DNA of 64,000 nucleotides, from positions 1 to 64,000 of the forward strand of contig CAMCMU010000005.1 in NCBI GenBank assembly GCA_945876035.1, given 5' to 3'. Of the stretch, positions 56,963-64,000 are shown in pieces. The notes below the pieces were generated by a model that was given only the letters and a program-made list of their open reading frames with translations, did no database searches and was not told where the DNA came from. The number at the start of each line of letters is the position of its first letter. Position 1 is the first letter of the stretch. Origin of the DNA: Schlesneria paludicola DSM 18645 (lineage in GTDB: Bacteria > Planctomycetota > Planctomycetia > Planctomycetales > Planctomycetaceae). A program made the position numbers and the translations under genes.

Positions 56963-58458
56963 TGGCGTTACTTTCACTACGCAAGTTGACCATGCGTTTC
57001 GGTGGCCTGACCGCCGTCAACGGCTTCGATCTGGAGGTCGAGCCAAACACGATCTATTCGATCATCGGCCCTAATGGGGCGGGCAAGACGACGGTCTTCA
57101 ACGCCGTCACCGGGATTTACTCTCCCTCGAGCGGTGAGATTGTTTTCAATGACCGGCCTCTGTGCCATCCGATGACGTGGCGTGTACCTGTGGCCTGTGT
57201 GGCGGTGGGACTCTGCATGGGAGTCGCCTCGCTGTTGCTTATGGCCAACGTCGACAGTCTCTGGCGTGTGGCGATTAAGAACAACAACGATGATGAAGCG
57301 AGACAGCTCTCGACGGCGGCAGCCGAATTTGCCAAGTACGATTTGAACGTGGATGGCCAAGTGTCACTCCGTGAGTTGTCCGACGGAGCGGCCGTCCAAC
57401 CGAGGAACCTTCTCGGGCACGGCGATGCCAACGACGACGGGCAGATCAGTCGAACCGAGTACCTGCGAATGATGCGACGGCCATTTGACTGGCTTCAGGC
57501 ACGACGCGAGGCCTTACGACAGCTTCGCGGTGAACTCGGGCTGCTCCGGCGAGGAAATCGTTGGCTGATTGTCCCAGCGACCAGCACGCAGATGTTGGCT
57601 TCTGCACTCCATCTGCCGCAAGCGTTGACAACGCGAGAGAGCTACGGCGAGGCGATCGCCCTAGCGCAGGAGGCTGGGACGTTCGTCGAGCGAGAGGGCC
57701 AACAAAAATTCCTTTCCGCGGATGGACAGCGCACGCTCGTGTCAGCTCCTGATGCAGACTCCGCCCAGATCAAGCTGACTCAGTGGAAAGATGTTGCAGC
57801 CGAGCAGACCAATTACCGCCTCAACCAGTGGCTCGCGTTGTGGGGTGGGATGTTGGTCGGGGGTCTTGGCACGTACTCGACTTGGCAGCGATCGCGTCTC
57901 ACACCCGATGTGATCGCGTTTGCCGGGATCGCCCGCACGTTTCAGAACATCCGCCTGTTTCACAACATGACTGTTCTAGAAAACGTCCTTGTCGGGATGG
58001 ACCGCAGTTTTTCACCCCACATGTTCGGCATGTTGTTCCGTTCCCCGGCCCAACGCCATCAAGAGACTCAGCAGCGTCAGCGGGCCCTCAAATTGCTCGA
58101 CTTCATCAGCCTGACATCTCAACAAAACCATCTCGCGAAAAACCTCCCTTATGGTGAACAGAGACGGCTCGAAATCGCTCGGGCCTTGGCATCGAAGCCG
58201 CTGCTGCTGCTGCTCGACGAACCCGCGGCCGGCATGAATCCGACCGAGTCGCTCGAACTGATGCACCTGATTCGCCTCATTCGTGACACGGGTACGACGG
58301 TGCTGCTGATCGAACATCACATGAAGCTGGTGATGGACATCTCCGACCGAATCGCTGTCCTCGATTACGGCCAAAAAATTGCCGAGGGAACTCCTGCCGA
58401 GATCCGGGCCAACCCACGCGTCATCGAAGCGTATCTCGGCAAGGAAGACGTGAGCTGA
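56962..58458 (+). CDS. livG: LivG-type ABC ATPase with a membrane-spanning EF-hand insertion
   Basis: The ATPase is intact but 498 residues long, against about 255 for typical LivG. N-terminal part: MRFGGLTAVNGF and Walker A GPNGAGKTT (36-44). After FNDRPL (about 67) an insertion runs to about residue 313, before FAGIARTFQNIRLF with the Q-loop (Q328). The insertion holds a likely membrane helix (about 75-94, VPVACVAVGLCMGVASLLLM) and two EF-hand loops with complete ligand patterns (127-138, DLNVDGQVSLRE; 155-166, DANDDGQISRTE). A helical region and a second helix (about 290-307, WLALWGGMLVGGLGTYST) follow. Signature LPYGEQRRLEIARAL, Walker B LLLLLDEP and H-loop EHHMK are all present. It is coupled to livM. 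Calcium sensing is inferred. Confidence 0.93.
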   Translation: MALLSLRKLTMRFGGLTAVNGFDLEVEPNTIYSIIGPNGAGKTTVFNAVTGIYSPSSGEIVFNDRPLCHPMTWRVPVACVAVGLCMGVASLLLMANVDSLWRVAIKNNNDDEARQLSTAAAEFAKYDLNVDGQVSLRELSDGAAVQPRNLLGHGDANDDGQISRTEYLRMMRRPFDWLQARREALRQLRGELGLLRRGNRWLIVPATSTQMLASALHLPQALTTRESYGEAIALAQEAGTFVEREGQQKFLSADGQRTLVSAPDADSAQIKLTQWKDVAAEQTNYRLNQWLALWGGMLVGGLGTYSTWQRSRLTPDVIAFAGIARTFQNIRLFHNMTVLENVLVGMDRSFSPHMFGMLFRSPAQRHQETQQRQRALKLLDFISLTSQQNHLAKNLPYGEQRRLEIARALASKPLLLLLDEPAAGMNPTESLELMHLIRLIRDTGTTVLLIEHHMKLVMDISDRIAVLDYGQKIAEGTPAEIRANPRVIEAYLGKEDVS

Positions 58459-58517
58459 AGTTCTGGAATGGGGAATCCCCACCAACCACGTGCGGTCGCC
58501 TTAAGGAGTCACAGATC

Positions 58518-59234
58518 TTGGCACAGTTGCTGACCGTGGAACACTTGCATGCGGGCTACGGACCGATTGAGGTTCTGAAAGACATCTCACTCGCTGTCAA
58601 CGAGGGAGAGATCGTCACGATGATCGGAGCCAATGGCGCGGGGAAGACGACGACACTGATGACGATCTCGGGGGCTGTCCACGCCCGCGCTGGCCGGATC
58701 GTGTGGGCGGGTCGTGACATTCAGAACCTGCCGCCGCACGAGATCGTTCGGCTTGGTCTCTGTCAGTCCCCGGAAGGCCGCAAGATTTTTCCGCGACTGA
58801 CGGTGCTGGAGAATCTCGAACTCGGAGCCTACACGCGCAACGATAGGGCGGGGATTCGCCAAGACATCAATCACTCCTACGAACTGTTCCCGATCCTGCG
58901 CGAACGCAAAGACCAACTCGGGGGAACACTGTCCGGCGGCGAGCAACAGATGCTCGCCGTTGCCCGTGCTCTGCTGGGCCGCCCTAAACTGCTGTTGCTC
59001 GACGAACCATCGCTCGGCCTCGCTCCATTGATCGTGCTGAAAATCTTCGACGTGATCCGCAAACTCAACGCGGAAGAGGGAATGTCTGTTCTGATCGTCG
59101 AGCAAAATGCCCGCCTGGCTCTGAAACTGGCTCACCGTGGCTACGTCATGGAAACGGGCACGATCACGATGAGCGATTCGGCTACATCGCTCCTGAACGA
59201 CCAACGCGTGAAAGATGCCTACTTGGGTGAATAG
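58518..59234 (+). CDS. livF: ABC transporter ATPase LivF-type
   Basis: A 238-residue second ATPase of normal length. Walker A GANGAGKTTT, Q-loop in GLCQSPEGRKIFPRLTVLENL, signature LSGGEQQMLAVARALL, Walker B LLLLDEPSLGLAP and H-loop EQNARLAL. It pairs with the unusual LivG to power the LivHM pore. It begins at TTG 58518 with AAGGAG 9 bases upstream, 59 bp after livG, and the operon ends here. In contrast to its LivG partner it has no insertion. Confidence 0.94.
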   Translation: MAQLLTVEHLHAGYGPIEVLKDISLAVNEGEIVTMIGANGAGKTTTLMTISGAVHARAGRIVWAGRDIQNLPPHEIVRLGLCQSPEGRKIFPRLTVLENLELGAYTRNDRAGIRQDINHSYELFPILRERKDQLGGTLSGGEQQMLAVARALLGRPKLLLLDEPSLGLAPLIVLKIFDVIRKLNAEEGMSVLIVEQNARLALKLAHRGYVMETGTITMSDSATSLLNDQRVKDAYLGE

Positions 59235-59540
59235 TCCATCGTCCGTGGCCCACTCATCGACGCATGGCATCGAACACGTTCGTGATGCGTCTCTGACCCG
59301 CCAATCCGACGCTGTGATTGTGCTTTGGTCGATGCGGTTTGACGGGTTTTCACAATGAATAGCCGTTCCTGTGGACGTTTCTCCTTACGGTCACGGCCAC
59401 ACCGAATCATTCTGCACGAAAGTGTTCGGCGGCTGACACAGGAAGCACGTTCCCACTCAACCACGACGCCGGTCTGCCGTGCCGCTTGAAATCAGGCCTC
59501 CAGAGTTGACGCGTACCTGCCGGACGCCCGCCATAAATGG
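59235..59540. other. 306-bp gap after the liv operon with a weak hairpin
   Basis: An imperfect stem (GACGCAT...GAA with TTCGTGATGCGTC, 59259-59291) lies 25 bp after livF and may end the operon, although no T-run follows. No gene is visible before the convergent FGE-domain gene. Confidence 0.45.
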
Positions 59541-60449
59541 TTATTGAGTCCTCACAACACGAAAACCACCGTTGTAACTCCGGGCGTCGGGTAAGTTCTT
59601 GCTGCGTTGAGAGGTGCGGGAGTTCCGAGGAGGGTAGTTCCATGAGCCGCCTCGAAGGACGTGGAAGTTGCTACCGGTCGTCACGTGGGGATTGGTGCCT
59701 CCCAATCGCTTGGCAACATAAACATCTTCACACCACTCCAAGACGTTCCCGTGCATGTCGTCCAGTCCAAACGGATTCGCCAACTTCTGACTTACCGGAT
59801 GCGGGTACTGCTCAGGCTGTGCATTGCCCTCGCCAAAGACGCCGCCGTACCATCCGTATTGGCTCAAGTCCCCGTCTTTCTCTCCGAAACTCCAAGGGCT
59901 TGACGTTCCCGCGCGGCAACTCCATTCCCACTCCGCTTCCGTGGGCAATCGATACGTACTCCCGTCCCTCTGACTCAACGTCTTGAGGAACTCCTGTGCC
60001 GCATTCCAACTCAAGTAACACGCCGCGTAGTCGGGGCCTTCTTTGGCATAGTCCTTAATTCCCCCTGCGCCCGTCCACGGGATCGTTCCCATCACCTGTG
60101 TCCACTGGCCCTGCGTCACCTCTGTTTTCGACAACCAGATCGCCTCCGTCAACGTCACCTGCACCTGTGTTTCGTCATCCCGCCGATCCTTCTCCGCCGG
60201 CGGGCTTCCCATCGTGAACGTCCCCGGCGGAATCAAGACGAACTCCATTCCCAATGTGTTTTTATCCACCACCGGCTTTCCGAACGACTTCGCCCACGCC
60301 TGTTGTCCCGCCTGCGCCTGAGTCGCCGTAAACGGGAACAGTAAGGGCGACGCCTTGTCCGGAACGGACTCCGCCGCTGCGGCCGACAACGCCAACAACA
60401 CGGAGAACGTGAGCCACGAGACGATCCAGGCACGAGGGGGAAACATCAT
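59541..60449 (-). CDS. Secreted FGE-sulfatase (SUMF1) domain protein
   Basis: A 302-residue protein with a signal peptide (about 8-28, SWLTFSVLLALSAAAA) and one formylglycine-generating-enzyme-sulfatase domain: EFVLIPPGTFTMGS, TEVTQGQWTQVMG, YRLPTEAEWEWSCRAG, PFGLDDMHGNVLEWCED and VLRGGSWNYPPRNSR. The active-site Cys pair of true formylglycine-generating enzymes (in the segment before RGGSW and near the end) is not seen: that segment reads TTGSNFHVLRGGSW. It therefore probably does not oxidise sulfatases. Such domains are widely repurposed in planctomycetes. ATG 60449 is chosen to match the signal peptide. Confidence 0.88.
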   Translation of the reverse strand: MMFPPRAWIVSWLTFSVLLALSAAAAESVPDKASPLLFPFTATQAQAGQQAWAKSFGKPVVDKNTLGMEFVLIPPGTFTMGSPPAEKDRRDDETQVQVTLTEAIWLSKTEVTQGQWTQVMGTIPWTGAGGIKDYAKEGPDYAACYLSWNAAQEFLKTLSQRDGSTYRLPTEAEWEWSCRAGTSSPWSFGEKDGDLSQYGWYGGVFGEGNAQPEQYPHPVSQKLANPFGLDDMHGNVLEWCEDVYVAKRLGGTNPHVTTGSNFHVLRGGSWNYPPRNSRTSQRSKNLPDARSYNGGFRVVRTQ

Positions 60450-60852
60450 CTTATTCCTATCAACAGTGTTCACTTTGGGCAACGCGAAAATCGTCTCCTG
60501 ACGGAGCCATCGGCGATCCGCTGTCGCCGTGTGTGTCACAGCCTCAACCGACGTTGTGGAAATATCTTGCTAAATCGGAGCGTCTTCATTTTAACGCCTT
60601 CGCCGCGACACCGCATCGCAGACGTTCCGCTTCGGACGCCCGTTGTGGAGCCCCGTCCGCTCGGCGGCGGGTCCGCGAATCATGCCGAACTGAAACCGTT
60701 TTCGCCGCCGACTGAATCCGGTTCGCAGAGGACACCCGTCGTCCTCTGAATCCCCGTTGATGCGATCGCTCATCGGTCACAGCGTCAAACGCTATTGTGA
60801 CACATTTCATTTCAACGCTGCAGACGTACACACGAACCGCGATCTGTTTGGC
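60450..60852. other. 403-bp gap without a gene
   Basis: This is a same-strand gap between the helicase stop and the FGE-domain gene start. Small frames on both strands show no family resemblance. It should hold the FGE-domain gene promoter. Confidence 0.45.
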
Positions 60853-62775
60853 TCAGGAGTCGCTGAGTTCAAACACCGTCCCGTACACGTCCAGTCGTTC
60901 CCAATAGTCGAGCAGTCGACAATAAAATTCGTGATTGGCAAGTGTGCTGCTGTCACCAAAAACGATGAGTTTACGGCGGGCTCGGGTCAGAGCAACGTTG
61001 GTACGGCGTGTATCCGTGAGAAAGCCTAACTCGGCGGTTGTGTTTGAGCGAACGAACGAAATCACGATCACTTCTTTTTCTCGGCCCTGAAAACCATCGA
61101 CCGTGTCGATTTCGATGGCGAGATCGCTAATCAGTTCTCGAAGGAGTCTCGCTTGGGCCGCATATGGCGTAATCACGCCGATCTCGCGGGAAGCGACTCC
61201 CGAGCTTTTCAAGTCGAGAACTTGTCGCGCGACCAATGTCGCTTCGCCAAGATTTTCTCGGCTCGACCCTTCGGACTCCGCTCGCTCATCGCAGCCGGAT
61301 CCAGCCGTGTCGTAAAATCGGACTGCTGTTTGTGTCAGTCGACTCACCACGACGTGAGGCCAATCACAGAGCAGGTGCGTTCGTACGGACTCCGCCGCGA
61401 CGAGTGACGATTCGTAAAACTCATCGGATGAGAACTGCATGATCTGTTGGTGCATTCGATACTGAGTCGTCAGCCGCCGGACGATGGAATCACCGTACAA
61501 CCCGATCAAGCGTTCCATTAAACTGATGTGAAATCCGTCACGACGGGCTTCGTTAGAGACAATGACGGCCGGCAATTGACAGTGGTCGCCCGCCAGCACG
61601 AGACGTCGGCTCCGCAACAGGGGAATCCAACAGGGCGGCTCGGTCGTTTGAGCCGCTTCGTCGATGACCACCAGATCGAACTCGAGGTCACCAAGCAGAT
61701 CGGGGTTCAGCCCTGTGAGAGTTGCACAGACGACGGGCGACGATTCGAGAAGATGCTTGACCAATCTCAGTTCCATCAGCCGGGCATCGGCCAGCAGTCT
61801 CTTGGCCTCCGCCCTCAGGTCGCGTCGTACACCGGGAGCCGGAGCGGCACGCGTGACTTTGTTGGCCTGCCGCCGCAACGACCAGGCCTCCTTCGTCCAT
61901 TCCGCAGCCAGTTTTAGGTCGGGATGCGATTCGACCTGAACATCAAGCGTTTGCTCACGCAGTTCGGGAAGGACGCGCGCGGGATGCCCGATGCGAATCG
62001 GTCGTTCACCCGCAGCCAGCAACCGTTCGAGGATATTATCGACGGCAAGATTACTCGGAGCACAGGCAAGGACTCGCTCACCGCGTCTGATCGCTTGGCG
62101 AATCAACTCGACAACTGCGGTCGTTTTGCCAGTTCCTGGAGGACCATGGATAACGGCGACATCGTCCGCCGCCAACGCATGGCGGATCGCCTCCCGTTGC
62201 GCATCATCCAAGCCCGATCCAAAACGGAGGTCTGACGGTGGCTGAAACGTCGGAGCGACTGTTCCCAAGAGACTGCGTTTGAGCTGAGCGAGTCGGCCCC
62301 GATCAGCCGCCTCCGCGCGACGAAGGGCCTCACGCTGACGTTGTCGCGCGATCTCATCGGAGGAAAGGTCGAGCCGATACGTTGGCCGATCCGCTTTCGA
62401 TTCCGGAGATTCTTCCAACGCAACGATGATCGTTTCTCGATCTCGATTCGTGACGACACCGCGCCACGCGTCATCGCCTTGGGCCCGTTCTTCAGAAAGA
62501 ACAACGGGAGTCCCGGGATTTAGTCGTGTCCAAGGAAGGACGAGACGCTGATCTCGCTTGGCAAGCGTCACAATCACTCGCCCACCGAATCCCGTTTCCT
62601 CACCGCGAATCGTCAACCCCAATAGACTGTCACCACTCCGCTCGGCCGTTGTCCCCGTCGCCAAACGAGACCGCCTGAGCACGGCACGGGTCTCCGCCTC
62701 TGCCTCTTGATCGAGACATCGAATCAACCTCTGAAAATGCGGGTCCGAGGTCTTCGGGGTTTCTGGGTTGTTCAT
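60853..62775 (-). CDS. Superfamily 1 helicase (UPF1/IGHMBP2/DNA2-like)
   Basis: A 640-residue ATP-dependent helicase. A beta-barrel-like N-terminal part (about 45-200) is followed by Walker A in IHGPPGTGKTTAVVELI (about 215), LACAPSNLAVDNILERL (motif Ia), motif II VVIDEAAQTTEP, LAGDHCQLPAVI (motif III), TQYRMHQQIMQFSS (motif IV), TVDGFQGREKEVIVISFVRS (motif V) and NVALTRARRKLIVFGD (motif VI). The DEAA motif II and this motif order define the UPF1-like family, which unwinds DNA or RNA 5' to 3'. ATG 62775 lies 7 bp after the stop of the PSD1 gene, so the two may be co-transcribed. Confidence 0.93.
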   Translation of the reverse strand: MNNPETPKTSDPHFQRLIRCLDQEAEAETRAVLRRSRLATGTTAERSGDSLLGLTIRGEETGFGGRVIVTLAKRDQRLVLPWTRLNPGTPVVLSEERAQGDDAWRGVVTNRDRETIIVALEESPESKADRPTYRLDLSSDEIARQRQREALRRAEAADRGRLAQLKRSLLGTVAPTFQPPSDLRFGSGLDDAQREAIRHALAADDVAVIHGPPGTGKTTAVVELIRQAIRRGERVLACAPSNLAVDNILERLLAAGERPIRIGHPARVLPELREQTLDVQVESHPDLKLAAEWTKEAWSLRRQANKVTRAAPAPGVRRDLRAEAKRLLADARLMELRLVKHLLESSPVVCATLTGLNPDLLGDLEFDLVVIDEAAQTTEPPCWIPLLRSRRLVLAGDHCQLPAVIVSNEARRDGFHISLMERLIGLYGDSIVRRLTTQYRMHQQIMQFSSDEFYESSLVAAESVRTHLLCDWPHVVVSRLTQTAVRFYDTAGSGCDERAESEGSSRENLGEATLVARQVLDLKSSGVASREIGVITPYAAQARLLRELISDLAIEIDTVDGFQGREKEVIVISFVRSNTTAELGFLTDTRRTNVALTRARRKLIVFGDSSTLANHEFYCRLLDYWERLDVYGTVFELSDS

Positions 62776-62782
62776 AGGGCAG

Positions 62783-64000
62783 TCATGGCAGGAAAACAAA
62801 TTCGTTGCTGGCAAGCAATGAGTGCGATAATTGCTCCCAACGACTCAAGTGATCCGCCGCCACGGGCTCCACCGGAGTCTGCAGGAATTCAATCGCCACC
62901 GCGATCTCCTGCTCAGTTGGCGGTCGCCCATACGCTAGCTGCCAGCCCAGTTCAAGACGGTCTCGATCATTGGAGGCCGCCATGTCGAGGCGTCGCGCGA
63001 ACTGACGACTCATCTCGAGCATGAAGGGGCTGTTGAGAACAAACAACTGCTGCTGTGGCACGGTGGTCAGATGGCGTTGGTCGCTCGTCACGTTCGGTTC
63101 CGGGAAATCGAACAGAGTCAGCGTGGCATTGGGAGCGTATCGACTGATTATGGTGTAAAGAGTCCGACGACGGCCAGCCGGATTGTCCGCTTCAAACCCG
63201 TTGAGTCGACTGAAAAAATCGAATCCTTCAACCTCTTTGAGACCGGGCGTTGTCTGATCGATCGACGGGCCGCCCACCTGTGGGTCGAGCCTACCAGCGA
63301 CACTGAGCAGCGCATCACGACAGGCCTCAATATCGAGACGCCGTGGAGTCATACGCCAGAAATATTCATTGTCGGGATCGCGGGCCATATTGTCCGACTG
63401 CTGGGCGCTGCTCAATTGATAGGTCGCGGACAGCATGATTTCGCGATGCAACCATTTGATCGACCAGCCAGCCTCCATGAATTGCACGGCCAAGTGATCT
63501 AACAGATCCGGATGTGTCGGCGGGCTACCAAGTTTTCCAAAATTGCTCAGTGTCGTCACGATTCCCCGACCAAAATGATAATGCCAGACGCGATTGACGA
63601 AGACGCGTGCCGTCAGCGGGTTTTGGGGATCGATGATCGCGTTGGCTAGATCGAGTCGCGAAAATGTTTTTCCGTCCGTGGCGTCAGGCGGCTGACGGAA
63701 GATGCGAGGAAATCCTGGCGGTGCTGGTTCTCCGAGGTTTTCAGGATTTCCACGGACGAAAACCCGCATGGCTTGGCCACCTCCGAGAATGCTCGGCATC
63801 AGCGGTCCCGCCGGTGGCGGAGTCTTGATCAGGGATTCGTATGGAGCCTGACGTTCGGCGAGTTGCTGTTTCTCCAATTCCGTCAACAAACCAACGAGGT
63901 CGTTCTCGGCAACGAAAAAGGGGGCCTTGTCGCCCTTCCAGAGGACCGTGAGTAATCGCTCCTGATCGGGGGGCAGGGGAGGCGGCTTTTGTGACGAGTC
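62783..64000 (-). CDS. PSD1 (DUF1553) domain protein, partial at the right edge
   Basis: The frame is open from 62783 to the window edge (406 codons), so the N-terminus with the expected PSCyt1/PSCyt2 domains is outside. Visible at the right edge is a linker (LPPDQERLLTVLWKGDKAPFF), then the PSD1 C-terminal domain: LTARVFVNRVWHYHFGRG, GSPPTHPDLLDHLAVQFMEA, LHREIMLSATYQLSS and the final LLASNEFVFLP. In the intact family member at 6992 the same block closes the protein. It is immediately upstream of the UPF1-like helicase gene. Confidence 0.92.
   Translation of the reverse strand, partial: DSSQKPPPLPPDQERLLTVLWKGDKAPFFVAENDLVGLLTELEKQQLAERQAPYESLIKTPPPAGPLMPSILGGGQAMRVFVRGNPENLGEPAPPGFPRIFRQPPDATDGKTFSRLDLANAIIDPQNPLTARVFVNRVWHYHFGRGIVTTLSNFGKLGSPPTHPDLLDHLAVQFMEAGWSIKWLHREIMLSATYQLSSAQQSDNMARDPDNEYFWRMTPRRLDIEACRDALLSVAGRLDPQVGGPSIDQTTPGLKEVEGFDFFSRLNGFEADNPAGRRRTLYTIISRYAPNATLTLFDFPEPNVTSDQRHLTTVPQQQLFVLNSPFMLEMSRQFARRLDMAASNDRDRLELGWQLAYGRPPTEQEIAVAIEFLQTPVEPVAADHLSRWEQLSHSLLASNEFVFLP

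Noticed and set aside
1-64000. CRISPR arrays, tRNA and rRNA genes
   Set aside because: I found no regularly spaced direct repeats, no cloverleaf-like sequence ending in CCA and no rRNA-like segments by reading; a tRNAscan-SE and Rfam run would settle this.

Overview
The window reads as chromosomal DNA of a planctomycete, most likely order Planctomycetales. The evidence is the set of lineage-typical protein families: a PSCyt1/PSCyt2/PSD1 (DUF1549/DUF1553) protein paired with a Tat-exported DUF1501 protein, a second DUF1501 gene, another PSD1 gene at the right edge, a DUF1559 prepilin-like protein, a DUF1080 protein, PQQ-type beta-propellers, and a zinc-ribbon/HEAT/WD40 protein. Base composition is moderately GC-rich. 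No rRNA, tRNA or CRISPR array was seen. The genus cannot be fixed from the sequence alone.

Left part (1-14.5 kb): two overlapping minus-strand genes for a huge membrane/coiled-coil protein and a small secreted polyglycine protein, divergent from recQ; the PSD1 + DUF1501 pair; a SAM methyltransferase; an APC-family permease. A 22-bp perfect inverted repeat lies between the last two. Region 14.5-19.1 kb is a decay zone: a frameshifted IS1380-family transposase relic, then an intact DUF1080 + beta-propeller pair with overlapping ends, then a broken minus-strand beta-propeller gene.

Middle (19.1-35.4 kb): endonuclease IV, two SDR enzymes, an ECF sigma factor with a zinc-finger anti-sigma candidate, a fused 5-oxoprolinase/hydantoinase (HyuA-HyuB), a cyclophilin and a DUF1445 (D-glutamate cyclase family) protein. 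The oxoprolinase and DUF1445 genes suggest a route from D-glutamate through 5-oxoproline to glutamate. Next come an endonuclease III-like protein, a shortened flavoprotein-like oxidoreductase, an RluD-type pseudouridine synthase, a wrecked Gfo/Idh/MocA gene and the second DUF1501 gene.

Right part (36-64 kb): esterase, HEAT/WD40 protein, DUF1559 protein, a pseudogenised cbb3-oxidase module, TrmB, beta-carbonic anhydrase, a SWIM-SNF2 helicase, a copper-type P1B ATPase with doubled YHS domains, a phosphodiester-glycosidase protein, and a five-gene branched-chain amino-acid-type ABC transporter operon (lipoprotein, LivH, LivM, LivG, LivF). An FGE-sulfatase-domain protein, a UPF1-like helicase and the partial PSD1 gene finish the window.

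The most unusual object is the LivG ATPase at 56962-58458. Roughly 245 residues are inserted between its Walker A and Q-loop regions. The insert carries two predicted membrane helices bracketing two canonical EF-hand loops, while every ABC catalytic motif remains intact. This suggests a membrane-anchored, calcium-responsive import ATPase. The other main theme is gene decay: at least four recognisable wrecks (transposase, beta-propeller, Gfo/Idh/MocA oxidoreductase, cbb3 oxidase) sit among intact genes.
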